NCBI GenBank assembly: GCA_018296165.2
Contig: JACKQL020000004.1
Coordinates: 1,178,001-1,242,000 of the forward strand
DNA: 64,000 nucleotides
DNA from: Termitomyces sp. T153
Taxonomy: Eukaryota > Basidiomycota > Agaricomycetes > Agaricales > Lyophyllaceae
Reading direction: 5' to 3'
Part shown: positions 34,596-46,546 of the stretch, piece after piece
Numbering within the stretch: the first letter of the stretch is position 1
Layout: each line of letters starts with the position of its first letter
Notes under the pieces: model-generated
What the model was told of the DNA's origin: nothing
The model's input: only the letters and a program-made list of their open reading frames with translations
Database searches by the model: none
Program-made: the position numbers and the translations under genes

Positions 34596-35950
34596 ATGAT
34601 TTCAGGAAATAGGCTTTTGCAAGAAGAAACAGATTGTGATGTTGAGGAGTTGAAGAGAAGGGTGGATGAAAACAAGGCCAGATTTAATGGTGAACAACTG
34701 GGGGCCTTCAATGAAGTTATGGACTCTGTGGACAACAACTTGGGCAAGATGATATTCATTCACAGTGCAGGTGGATGTGGCAAAACATTTGTCTGCAACA
34801 CTTTGGCTTCTGCTGTTTGGTCCAATGGAGATGTGGCATTATGTGTAGCATCATCTGGGATTGCTGCCTTATTGCTGGAGGGTGGTAGAACTGCACATTC
34901 AAGGTTCAAAATCCCCATTCCTGCTCTGGATACATCCATTGCCAATATCAAAAGAGGAACTCAATTGTCTCAACTCTTACTCCAGACCAAAGTTGTCATC
35001 TGGGATGAAGTCCCAATGCAACACAAAAATGCCATTGACTCTGTGGATCGAGGGTTCAGAGACATCCTGGAGAAGGATGTGCCTTTTGGTGGAGTGACTG
35101 TAGTGTTTGGAGGAGATTTTAGGCAAACTCTCCCAGTTATCCAGCGAGGACTCAGGCAGCAGATGATTGCTGCTTCACTCAAAAGAGGAAGACTTTGGGA
35201 TCAAATTCAAGTCCACTACTTGGTTCAAAACATGAGATTGGATCAGACTCCTGATAATATTGCTCATGCAGCTTGGTTATTGGATGTTGGTGCTGGAAAA
35301 AACCTTGGGCCTGGAGAAACAGTACAACTTCCACAAACTATCATCTGCAATGACAATTCTATTACTGAATTAATCTCTTCCACTTATCCTCATATTAATC
35401 ATCATCAAGATGATCAGTATTATCTGGACCATACCATCCTTTCTGGCAAGAACTCTGATGTAGAGGATATCAACTCTGAAGTTCTGCAGAAATGTCCAGG
35501 AGAAGAGAAGATCTTGCAGAGTGCAGACTCTGTCATGTCTGATAATGGACTGGCATTGTATCCAATGGAATATCCTAACTCTTTGAGAGCCAGTAGTTTG
35601 CCTTTGGCTAAATTAGCTCTCAAGATTGGTGTTCCTATGATGCTCCTCAGAAATCTAAATACAACCAAAGGACTTTGCAATGGAACAAGAATGATTGTCA
35701 CTCACATCAGCACCAGAGTTCTTAGATGCTGGATCATTAGTGGAGATGCCAAGTTTGTAGGATCAGTTGTTTTAATTCCAAGGATCAACATGGATATTTC
35801 TGAAGAAGATTTGCCAATTCCATTGTGCAGGAGACAATTTCCAATTTGATTGGCCTTTGCTATGACAATCAACAAGTCTCAAGGTCAATCAGTCAAGCAT
35901 GTTGGATTGGACCTTTGATAATCAGTCTTTGCACATGGCCAACTTTATGT
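34596..35950 (+). pseudogene. Helitron Pif1-like SF1B helicase
   Basis: A 417-codon frame carries the helicase motifs: AGGCGKTFV (Walker A, about 34769-34790), VIWDEVPM (Walker B, about 35000), FGGDFRQTLPVI, LVQNMRL and LCNGTRMIV. A TGA at 35847-35849 stops it exactly where the family has Arg before LAFAMTINKSQGQS. The last motif then continues in frame (about 35850-35910), followed by HGQLYVALS. Long and otherwise open, this is the best-preserved part of the element. Confidence 0.9.
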
Positions 35951-36080
35951 TGCACTTTCTTGGTGTACATCAGGAGATTGTATCAAAGTCATTCTGGATT
36001 TAGAAAATACATCAAGAAAGATACATCAAGAAATACTGCTAATATTGTCTATCAAGAAATTCTGAATGGTTTACAAATGT

Positions 36081-36589
36081 AAGTGTAACTTTTGATAGAT
36101 TGAAATACCAAATTGCTAACCTCTGTGAATTTCAGCACCTAATGTATATGAGTTCACAGTGTAGTATACATATTCTCAATAGTTTACAAATGTAAGTGTG
36201 ACAGTTTATAAATTTACTTTGTTAGTACTAACTTTTATAATCTTTGATTTCTTAATATAAACCAGTGGACTGCAGTGATTTCTTGATAATGTAATATAGA
36301 TATATAATTAGTTTGTATATATTATCTCAGCATTGAATTGTAATAGAAAAGAAATACTGAGCAAATTGAATGAAGTAAGGTTAAGTCTGGATGTCAGCAT
36401 GAGTTAAGAGAATGCAAAGACCTAATCAAATGGGTCTGAGACTTAGTATTGAGTTAGAAATACAAAGACCTAATCAAACAGGTTTGGGACTTAGCATTGA
36501 GTTTGAAATACAAAGACTTAACCAAGAAGTTGAGGTTGGGTCTGGGAATAAGCATTGAGTAGAATATCAAGGACCTAACCAAATGAAGT
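36081..36589. repeat. Short imperfect tandem repeat, about 55 bp
   Basis: From about 36375 to 36600 the phrase GACCTAATCAAA...GGTTTGGGACTTAGCATTGAGT recurs about four times at roughly 53-60-bp intervals with point changes. The rest of the stretch (36081-36374) is AT-rich with a palindrome GTTAGTACTAAC at 36221; I see no gene. Confidence 0.5.
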
Positions 36590-37357
36590 GAGGTTGGGTC
36601 TGGGATGAAGCAAGAGTTCCAGGCCCATGCCAAAGGCACAGACCATAGCTTGTGTTTAAGAATGCTTGTAAGGCCATCATGGATGGGGCCAACAATTTTT
36701 TTTTGCATCTTCAGTCACTCCCAGTGGATTATGAGATCTGAGATAAGGTCAATGGAGGTCTTGGTGGAGTACATACTAGCCACCACTGTGTTTCATTATT
36801 CAAGGAGTAATGTCATCACAATGGATCAGAACATGCTGTCTGAGATGTTCATGCCTTTCTCTGTGGCCTCACTCTATCTGGTTTGGAGGTCAGCAATATG
36901 TGTGGGGAATTCTGTGCTGTTGACAAACCTAGTAGCATGAAGAGCATTTTCAGCTTCCATGGCAGTAAGGTTGGAGACAGCTCCATAGGCTTTGGTGAGT
37001 GAGTTTCAAGCCTTGGCAGCTGTACCTTCTATTTTGATACCCAGCCAAACTGGTCTTTTGCAGTTATAGACTATGAGTCCTAATGTTCATGTGTTGCACA
37101 AATCCCACTCCTCCTTGGTTGGGTTGCACAAGGTCCAGGGGGCAGCAGTGGTAGTGGCTTGCTCCCCAGGTCTGACAGGGGATTTTTTTGCCTTTCCTGG
37201 AGGTTTCTCATCAGCCTCAGGATTGGCAGGTGAGTCCAGATGTGGAATAGTCCCTTCAAGGTATCCCTTTGCTCCACGTGCACATGCTGCAATCAATCAG
37301 GACCCTATTTTTGAAATGAACAAAATTTGCTCCATAAAATTGGAGCTCATCTGACAT
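36590..37357 (-). pseudogene. Ty1/copia gag (UBN2-type) remnant
   Basis: From an ATG at 37357 the minus strand reads MSDELQFYGANFVHFKNRVL. After a frameshift it continues IAACARGAKGYLEGTIP, a proline/lysine-rich stretch, WTLCNPTKEEWDLCN, LGLIVYNCKRPVWLGIKIEG, NSLTKAYGAVSNLTAMEAEN, LHATRFVNSTEFPTHIADLQ and MNISDSMF. This is the order of copia gag proteins in agarics. Stops occur at Trp and Gln positions. No copia RT or integrase is nearby, so only the gag end remains. Confidence 0.75.
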
Positions 37358-39700
37358 TTTGTGGGTGTGTGGGCAAATTTTGGTCTATACAAGTCATCAG
37401 GAAGTATTGGTAAGTAATATCACAACAAAGAAAAATTCTATTTTGTACAGAGATGGGCAGAACAGGGCCTAATAACCTGTAGATACAAAATATAATAGTC
37501 AGATCTACAGGGACATGTAAACAAATGAGTATGAGAGAGTGTGATAGCTAACATACCCTCAGGAGTCACATTATAAGTAACAAGACTACTGAGGGTGTGG
37601 GTTTTGTGTACAGCCAAAATATATGGAGATGAAATAAGGTTTGATCAAAGAATAGTAAACAGTTGATTGAGATGGAGTTGTGTGATGGCATAACATATGA
37701 TAGGAAAGAAAAAAATATGAGTTCATGTAACTAAAGTATACTGGAGTTGTCTTCAACAGTATGCCATGTGTTACCTGCATGGTTGGTAGGTAACTAGTAT
37801 AAGTAGTAGACAGACAGTATAAAATTCAGAATTCAACTACTCCATATTTCACATCTTTTGCATGTATTCAGGAATGGTGTGCAGCATGTTCAGGTAGCTT
37901 CTGAGTGATTTTGAGACTTCCATGTGGTGCTACATCATTGTACTAAGGTTTCCACCAGGATTCCTTCTCTTTTGACTGCATGTGTGGCTTTCAGATTGTC
38001 TATGACTTTCTACCTGGGCAGCTGTATGAACTCAACCCTTTGATCTTCAACCAAACCCCTTGGATACCTCACCTATTATTGCATACCAACAAATATATTC
38101 TATTTGTTGAATTCCTGAATTGATTGTGAAGAGTGATATTTCTAAATATCCTTTCTCCAAACTCAGAGCTAGATTGTTCCAGTGAAGAGATTGATGTTGA
38201 TTGTAGTGAGGGATCTCATGGAGGTAGCATTTGTTCTTACAAGTGTTATTTTGATTGTGTTTGTCAACTTGCCCATAGCTTTCTTGAATTCCTTGATCAC
38301 CTTACTCATCATCTCCTCTGGTCCATTCCCTTTGTCTCACACCCCTACTTCATTTATCCCTAGCACTACCACTCTCAACCCATCTTTGATCTTGCCCACT
38401 ATGCTGGGTTTGGTCACCAAAATTGCCACTGCACACCTGAGTGTGTCAAAGTCAATTGTACTATTAACAAGGTCTATTGTCATATAGCCAGATTCTCATA
38501 TATTCAAGAGTCTTTACTTTTGAATCCTGGCCTTGGGCCTCTTGCCCATTTTTTGTCCTCCTTGTGGTTACCACTTGCATGTTGCTCCATTTGCATGTCT
38601 CCTGTGCAGCAATTCTGGTTGCTCACCACCAATCACTGGCATTTTGTAGTGCTCATCATTTGTAAAGGTCTTAGAGTAGTATGATTAAAGTTTATGTGCT
38701 GTAATCTACTTCCCATCTCTGTCCTTGTGCACCCTTGAGCTTGTCAAACTCAAGTTACCATGGTGGACAGATGGTGGCTATAGATCAAAAGTGTGCCCTG
38801 CCTGTATGTAATGTAAAACAGACTTGCCTTACTTTGCATACACACATAGCCAAACACAATGGACTGGTTTTGACTTATATGCCATGCATTGTAAGCTCTG
38901 AGACTGTAATGGAAACATTACAACATCAGTGGAGGGTTGGCACCAGGATTTTTGTAAAAATACTATTTTATGGAGAGGACAAACTGTAAAGTAGTTGGAA
39001 ATATCACCAGTGAAGGCCAAATTATGAGTTGAGCCAGTAATCTTCACTACTGAAGCTCTGGGCTCAAGGGCTTCTAGAAGGCCTGAGAGCAGTAAAGCTG
39101 AGCTCTTGGCCTTTGAGTGTCCGACACAGGGCCCAGCTCAACTCAGCTCAAAGCAGGCTCAGGGCTCAGAAGCTCAGCCCTGTAAATCACTACTTGACTA
39201 CCTTATATATAAAGCTTTGTTGGGCCTACAGATCACCCTTACAATAGTGGTTCAACCTGCCAAACTGGGTTAGATTAGATACTATCACATCAATTTTCTG
39301 AGATTGTACTGGATATATCATTATGACTGATATCAATACATTCTCTATGTATTGAGCTTTGCAGCTGCAGGGTGACATATTGGTATAATTAGCAGTAGCT
39401 GTTAACTTGTTTATGTAGCCTCATGTGATTGTGTGATAAAAATTAGAAGAAAAGAATAAGAGAAAATTGATAGGAAAGATAGGTGTGGCAATTACGGGAA
39501 AAATAGGTGTAGCAACTAAAGATGTAGGCTTTGGGTACAGTATGATGTAATTGGAGTATGATGTATATTTGCAAAAAAGAATTGAAGGTGATGGAGGGAT
39601 TCCAATGAAGTGCATACATATTGAAATGGCAGAGGGATTGTAAATCTGCAAGTAAGGTCAACAGACCGACCATTGGAAAAGATACAACATACAAGTTACT
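37358..39700. other. CpG-poor to AT-rich DNA, no gene seen
   Basis: Only short frames are present, none recognised. Near 39045-39190 the AGCTC/GAGCT word is very frequent, giving possible short hairpins. Around 39700 the composition changes abruptly to CpG-normal. Confidence 0.4.
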
Positions 39701-42700
39701 CGTAAGGAAACACCAGGAATGAATGTCAATTTTGAACACATGGTGGAAAAAGTACTGTGTTATCTTATCTCAGATCATCGAGCAATCTACTTACATCCGA
39801 GTTAAGCCATGCGAAGCAATGGCTACTTCCACAAGTATCAATCATATTAACATAGTGACTCGACGCAATCGCGACTGGGCGCGTGCGCCGAAGAGTAGGC
39901 TGATGCCAATGGCTGGGATTGGTTGATGTAGTTGAGTATGCGTAAACGAACATTCGAGTCAAAGAATCGGAATCAGTTGTTAGATAAGAGATCGATTTGG
40001 TTGTGATCATCATTGCATTAATAGATGGATGGATAGATATGTATGTACATGGTACTATGGTAATGGTGATGCGTGAAGCTTTTTCTAAGCAAGACCGGAC
40101 AAATGTATACTATATATATTCATACATAAACCTTAAACTACTCGGAAGAATTTTGCGTTTCCAAGGTGGCTCATGAGTTATTTACTACTTCTACCGGAGC
40201 GAGAATACACAGATGCATATTGAAGTATTAAAAAGAGAATCATAAGCAGTGAATAACACTGAAGAACGCCGTGAAACCAATGCGGTTCACTCCTGGAAGC
40301 TCTGTATGCTCTAGTAAGTCCTTCGCTAAACTTAGCAGGAGTGTAGGCCCAGTCTAATGCACTGGCCGCTGGCCCGGCATGTGTGCTTCGCGTCTTCCCT
40401 CCGCCGGCATGCTACTAAGGCGAAGACGAAAGCGAACGAGCCCTGCAGTCTAAATGTTCGTTCGGATTATAGATTATAATATCGAATACCGGGTCCAACA
40501 TGAAGCGCAGTCACAAGTCCGCGGGATACCGGGGGTTTGTGTGAAGTTGGAAGGTGAAAGGGTTGTTCCGGGGCCCGGGAACTTGGAAGCCACGATATGG
40601 GTCGGGGTGGGTTGAAAGTGGCAGGACATCATATGCGCCGCATTGGACTGATGTTTCCTAGAATGGCACACAGTATACGAATGGGTGGGTATTGATTAGG
40701 TTGTAAAGTAACTCAAAGCTTTGCGTTTATGATGATCATGATATACTGACCTTACTTACTCGTATGCTGAATGGAAATAGCGCCCCGTTCCATCCCCACT
40801 ATCGATCCAGGGTGGCGTTCCCCTTTCCTCCTAATCGTCCAATTCCCCGACTAGTGGCAGACTGGCACGCTGGGTCTTCGCTTCCATTTCTCGAGGGACT
40901 TCTTCAAAGCTTGAAATGCGATAAGTATCAGTAGAAAGATATGTAGGATGGAAGAACTTGATACATAGTACATACCCAAAAGAAATCAAACGAGTTTGAA
41001 AAGAAGGAATGAATTAAAGGAAAGAAGGAAAGAAAGAAGAAAGAAGAAAGGAGCGGGATGAAGACAGGGACCACGGGGAGACACGTTGGAACTTCCTGGT
41101 CGGTCAATTAAGCTTCCTTGTGCGTTTGTTGAGGAAGTAATACGAATTATAATTATAATTGGTGGGGTTGTAGACTCGGAGTCAGATCTGTATCTGTACC
41201 TGTGCTGGGCTGTGTAATATGGGGACTGAGCGGAGGTTGGCAGTGGGATTGGAACAGGGTGGGAGTGGGGTAGGTAGGGTAGATCAGCTTGAATTGGGAT
41301 TTTGGACGGGTGGTACGGTACTTGGTCGGTATGCTGGTTGATTATCTTTTACTTACTCAGTTTTGTTCGAATCGTTTCTCCTGTCCTTGTGTTCGTCGCT
41401 GTTCTTGCCACTTAGATGATGATATCAATATCAGCACTATCAACATCACACTCCTCGTGTGTTGCGTAACGACTATGTCAACTTTAGATTTGATGGGCAG
41501 CACGGTCGGCGTGTATCCCCGGCCCGCCAATAGTGATGCCTGACATCTACTGCACCGTAGACATGAACCCTGAAGCAAAACAGCTCACGTCAGGTCACCA
41601 ACAGCTCGGTCCAATCAAAAGTTTCCTTTGTTCGGATCTGGTACGGTGGGAGTGCGCAGCCTCAGATCGATCATGAAACTAGGCTTAGGATCGGATCCCT
41701 GCTTCAAACAAGTTGAAAGATCGACGGCGTATCCGAATCTCTTGCCGTTACACCGTACTAAGTAACACGATCATGATGAGGGGAACCTGATCGACCCCGT
41801 CCTTGTCCTTCAAGTTGTCTCTAAGTTTGAATGATACTATCTATCTATCTATCTACGCATCAGCCCCTTGTACATATGTCTTTTCTCTTCAAATTTTCTT
41901 ATTGACAGGAATGGTCTGGAACAGGGGACTCGGAAACGAGGATATTTGACGTTCCCGACCTTGGTTTCCGTACCACCCCTGGTTCTGATTCGAGATTTTT
42001 CTATTTCTGCATTTTGAGGCGCTGCGGACAGGTAGAATACTGATTAATATTCCACGGGCGTGAGTCCGTGATTGTTGATACTAGGTAAGTACATACCTTC
42101 ATCAGAATTTCGATTTCGATTTTGGTATGGTCTCCAGCCACAATACTGGAATATCGCACAACAACTTGAAACAGCAATAGCGATAGTAATCCGCTAATTT
42201 CTGATTCAACTTCGTCTCGGTATCGTACATACCGAAATCAGAAATCAGAATCAGAATCCTTCGTGTTATCTACGAGTGGGTATTACTAGTACTTACCCAT
42301 ACCCAGGCTCGCAGCGACATGTCCACATAACGCGACTCGGATACGATCACGAAAATAAGAATAAGGACGATATCAATAGAGCCGTCCGTCCGTGGATACT
42401 GATATATGTACATACCACGTGCTGCGCCGCTGCCTCGAGTAGTGTTCGCGTAGTCGTCCCAACATAGAACGAAGAAATCTACCTACACAGTAAGTAAGTA
42501 TTTGTCATTAGCCGGGGTCAGTGGGAATTTTATAGTATAGACATACATACATACCCATACTTATTGTATGTGCCCAGCCGCTGCATGATAGTTCACGGAC
42601 GGCCACCACGCAAGAGTCCATCAGACGCGTATCGCGTAGCAAGTATGGATAAATCAAAGATAAGCACAGCATAGAATGAGTGAGTGGATATTACGATTAC

Positions 42701-44541
42701 AATTACAATTACATACCCTCGATGACATGTCCACAAACACTAGCATGAAATCACATCACGAGAGCGGAAACACCGACTCGGAGGCAGAGCCGTGATTCTG
42801 ATATGGATGCTGATAACGCGTGCTGCGCCGCCGCCTCAAGGACGGGTTATGAGATACAATGTATGTAGGGTAGTGTGGGTGTGTGTATGGGGTGATCCAT
42901 TGGGGCTGGGTCGGCACTTGCTTAGTATCTTTTGGACATCTCGCTGTCCTCGTTTTAACACTGACAGAACAAATAGAAATCCGCCCGCGCGCCGATCAAC
43001 CGTTCGAATTGCCATTGGTCCATACAGCGGTATTTTCTGTCGTATACGGATATCCATCACCTCCAGTTCACGTAACGGCCACTGTACTCTTCAACTAGGT
43101 CAATCAAAAGCCTCTTTTCTTTTTTTGTACGAACGAGTCAAGGTTACCTCGTACCCGTTCCGACACCATCAACATCAAAACTGCATTATGCACGGATGTT
43201 GGTGACGGTTGCCCTTACTTTCCGCAGGGCTAGCTGGCCACGTCCACCCAAACGCGTTACGAGATAATGATATCGATTACAGCCGTAATGATACACGCGT
43301 GGTTGTGCGCCGCCGCCTCGAGGACGGAGGGGGAACGAGATATCGAGATTTCAAGCTTAGTTGGACATGGAAGGACGAAGGGATGAGGATAAACAATAAG
43401 AGATGAGAGGGTTCTGGGCGGGGAATGGGAATTTGGAAAAGAAGGACTTGGCGCTGATAGCCGTAGCCGTGCTGTGCGGTGTGTTACATAGATATGTAGT
43501 GCCACAGCAGAGTCTATCACGATCAGAGCTACAGTCGCGAACAAGCAAACTCAACCAATTTGATATCTTGACAAGGAGAATCTTTGGGGCCAAACCAAAT
43601 ACAGGATCCAGAGTCAGATCTAGAACGTTGAAATACATCTAAGAATGGAATCTTCAAACTTTTTCTCACGAGAAACTAGGTATAGCCAGAATTTTTGGCC
43701 CATTTTTTGCACTTTTCAGGGTCCTCGCAATATGCACAGAAATTGTCAGAACTGGCAAGTGAACTTGGACACATTACATCAGTTTGGGCACACATCATGT
43801 GATCAAAGTAGGGTCAGGAGGCCATATCCTCCGAATTTTTTCTAGCACAACCTCGTTGATTATTTTTGGGATGATGATCAACGTCGATTTCACATTACTT
43901 TGTGATTTCCAAAGTTTGTACGACCCCCCTAGCCAGTTTTGGACAAAACGGCTGGTGGAATATAAGTCCATTTTGTATAACTCAGAATATATGTAATTTA
44001 ATTAGTGGAAAAATTAGTTTAGTTTGCTTGTCCGCAACTGGACATATAAGTGAGGCTAGAGACCGGGGGTTCCGCCGGTCAGGTTGGTTAAGGTTTTGTG
44101 ATGGATCATGAGATAGTGTTTAGCGCAGTATCGCGGACGGCGATTTGGAAGTGCCAGAAAGAAGGGGGGAGGAAAAGGAGCTAATAGGACGACTTTGAGG
44201 GTGGGTACACTTCTCTTCGAGAAGGTGTACGGTTGAGGCGCTCAAGCTCGGGGGCAGGGGCGTGGGGGCACACGTACATGTATGATGTCGGTGGAGATTC
44301 AGAACGGCGTGCTGCCAATCAGGAACTGGCTTACACTTTACGAGTGGGTGCACGTTGTACGGAAGTTACGGCACAAAGGGACGTAAGTCGCGGGGTGGAG
44401 AGATGAATTACTTAACCGAGGCGCGCCCGGTGTTCTGTTGGGGATAAGAGCAGGAAAGGGGGACCCGAAGTAGCGGATGAGAAGATATTTCGTTAATGTT
44501 TCATTGCTTGTTTCCTTCTGGTTTACAGCGATTGTACATGG
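39701..44541. other. Gene-poor CpG-normal region
   Basis: About 4.8 kb with no supportable gene. It contains simple repeats (a GAAA/GAAG purine run at about 41015-41055, CTAT repeats at about 41840-41860, ACATAC runs near 42540) and the dispersed repeat at 42316-43325. Around 43635-44040 is AT-rich sequence with ACCCCCCTAGCCAGTTTTGG that reads like a non-coding transposon relic. Confidence 0.5.
42316..43325. repeat. Three spaced copies of a mixed repeat
   Basis: The pair GACATGTCCAC ... GCTGCGCCGCYGCCTCRAG occurs at 42316/42420 and 42724/42822, and in altered form (CACGTCCACCC ... GTGCGCCGCCGCCTCGAG) at 43239/43303. The spacing is about 410-510 bp, each copy with an AACGCG and GATAC/GATATC segment between. 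It is probably a decayed tandem array or a clustered small repeat. Function unknown. Confidence 0.55.
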
Positions 44542-44549
44542 TATAAATA
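44542..44549 (+). promoter_or_regulatory. TATA-like box of the F-box gene
   Basis: TATAAATA lies 26 bases before the chosen ATG. If used, the 5' leader would be almost absent, so the real promoter may lie further upstream. Confidence 0.35.
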
Positions 44550-44574
44550 CTGCGCCGCGTCTTGTCTGCGCCTC

Positions 44575-45933
44575 ATGGGTTTCTTTGCCGCCCCTGCGCC
44601 TCCCGCCGTTGCGTGCGACGTCTCCTTCCATCTCCCGACGCCCCGCGCCACCTCTCGACCGCGCCCCTCCAGATCCTCGTCCCCGCTGCCTCTCCCGCCC
44701 GAGCTCGTCCTGTCCATCATCGAGCACGCCGCCTGCCCCGACGGCACCCCGCACCAGACTCTCCTGTGCCACTGTGCTCTCGTCTGCAAAGCCTGGTCGC
44801 TCGCTGCGCAAAAGCTGCTGTTCACAAGCGTCTCTCTGCGTTCCCAGCGCGCGTGCGACGCCTTTCTTGCCGCCACAGACCCGTGCACGCCAAAGGGGCG
44901 CACACTGCGCGATGCTGTGGTGCGCCTGAGCGCGGTGATAGACCACAACCAGCCGCGCGGGCTGTCGCAGCACGCGCTGGCGGTGGCGGTATCGCGCTGT
45001 GCGCGTCTGTACGACCTGACTCTGTCGCTGTACGGGCGCGCCTGCTCCACGACGCAGCGGATGCGCCGGCCCGCGCCGTCGTTCGACGATTGGACGCTCT
45101 CGCAGCTCCTCGCCGGCCCGCGCATCTCCTCCCTCCAATTCACCAACTGGTCCGACAACTCCCACGCCCTCGCCCAGCTCCTCGCCGTCTGGCCCTCTCT
45201 CCACTCCCTCTCCATCACCGGCTCAACCCCGCCCGAGCCCCCCTCCCCGTTCCTCTCCCCCTTCCCAGGCATCCTCTCCTCCCTCCGCATGAACTTCCAG
45301 TCCCTCCCGTCCCTCGAATTCCTGAACTGGCTCACACACACCGCCGCCCTCCGCATCCTCGAGTTCGAGCGCGAGCCCCCCACACAGGTTCTCCAGGCCT
45401 TGGTGGACGCACACGGCGCGGGCATACACTCGCTCGCGCTGCCGGCGTGCATGCAGCATGAGCACGCGAGGGCTGTGCAGAGATGCACGCAGCTCCGCGA
45501 GCTGAGGATCGAGAGTCTAGGCCCGTGTGTCGCGGCGCGGGTCCTGAGGGCTCTGCCTGCGTCGGTCAGGCATGTTGCGCTGGGTGTGGATATGAATACG
45601 CCGTTGCAGCTGCTTGTGGATCTCGTCAAGGTGAGAGGTGGCGAGCAGGGCGAGGCGCTGAGGGTGCTCACGCTGTATACGATGAATGGGGGCGAGAAGC
45701 ATGTGTTGTTGAACCCGCTCAAGATGGCTTGTGCGGTCAAGGGGGTGCAGATGAGGGTTGTGGGTGATGTTGGGACGTTTCGTGAGCAGTTGGTGAGTCG
45801 GTTGTTCTTTGTTGGTTTTTTTTTTTACTAAATTGTTGTGTAGAGAGGCGATCCTGTACCGACATGGAGCTTTCCGCGCGTAAAATCACTCAGCAACATC
45901 TACATCATGCGCTCAGGCTCGAGCGTTTCTTGA
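44575..45933 (+). CDS. F-box-like protein, two exons
   Basis: Exon 1 is 44575-45792 and exon 2 is 45844-45933. The 51-nt intron begins GTGAGT, has an ACTAAAT branch-like site after a T-run, and ends GTGTAG. The protein has 435 residues. Residues about 38-85 (LPPELVLSIIEHA ... CALVCKAWSLAAQKLLF) have the F-box pattern that binds Skp1 in SCF ubiquitin ligases. The rest is leucine-rich with regular L-x-x-L spacing (ISSLQFTNW, LHSLSITG, LRELRIESLG), like the LRR-type substrate domains of basidiomycete F-box proteins. Without splicing the frame would end in an odd VSRLFFVGFFFY tail, so splicing is preferred. High GC is shared with the next gene. Substrate unknown. Confidence 0.75.
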
Positions 45934-46546
45934 ACGATTCAATCGTTGTATCCATATTTCATCCTCTCGTTTTCTTGAACGATATCTTGCTTTGTTTGAG
46001 TCCACCAAATGTATGTATGTATAACCACCACTCTTCACGATCCTACCATGCCATGCACACCCCAACTTCCATAACTCCCACTCCCCATTCTTCCACACAC
46101 CGCGCTTCGTTTCGCTTCGCTTCGTATTCTCCACTTGGAAACTCGGAACGGAAGGCTTCTATATTTCTCATTGACACTTCGAATCACGATCGTCCATCCA
46201 CAATCCACTCTAGCATGGTTCGTTAATAGCAGTTACATAGCAATATCTATTACTTAGAAGTACATCTGTATATCTCTTGTTTAGTACATCTACATACATG
46301 CAATGCGCCGTACGTACACGAAGCGTATATACACAGGTTATTTTATTAATCCAATCAATATTCGCGATATGTTGTCGGAGATCGATCATGATGGAATGGT
46401 TGGTTCAGAGAAACAACAGCCTCCCACAAACACGTTCAAACATCGTGTTGGCCAGAGCGCTCACAACTCACCCAGCGCACACCACAACACACCCTTCTCG
46501 AGCTCGCTCCTCCCTTCCTCCCTGCCTCCACCACGACCCCCACCCC
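45934..46546. other. Intergenic region
   Basis: Lies between two plus-strand genes. It contains the 3' end of the F-box gene and the promoter/leader of the next, with a C-rich pyrimidine stretch (about 46490-46545) just before the ATG at 46547, as is common in basidiomycete promoters. Confidence 0.45.

Larger units (their letters stand above)
30302..36080 (+). mobile_element. Helitron remnant (Rep-helicase)
   Basis: The coding parts of a rolling-circle Helitron follow in order: a variable N-terminal region (30302-32250), a helitron-like N domain and HUH Rep nuclease (32290-34080), and a Pif1-like helicase (34596-35950). The element is interrupted by stops, many TGA for CGA. It has a frameshift near 32255. 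A deletion near 34195 removes, by comparison with the family, roughly 100 residues between LTAWF and the GLLEDD segment. One intron (33563-33612) is kept. The 5' TC and 3' CTRR ends with hairpin were not located, so boundaries are those of the coding parts only. Confidence 0.88.
9241..39700. other. CpG-depleted, transposon-packed block
   Basis: CG dinucleotides are rare over about 30 kb; many 60-base lines hold none. They become ordinary again within about 100 bases near 39.7 kb, and are common in 1-9200. TG and CA are correspondingly frequent. Stops in recognisable proteins are often TGA where the family has arginine CGA. Examples in the Helitron are at 33029-33031, 33812-33814, 34079 and 35847-35849. 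The pattern fits deamination of methylated CpG in silenced repeats; the mechanism is inferred. Confidence 0.8.

Noticed and set aside
36221..36232. Palindrome GTTAGTACTAAC as a Helitron 3' hairpin
   Set aside because: It is not followed by CTRR and a T at the right distance, so it does not define an element end.
44338..45740. Long minus frames opposite the F-box gene
   Set aside because: GC-rich shadow frames rich in Arg/Ala/Gly; the plus strand has an F-box pattern, leucine-rich spacing and a consistent intron.
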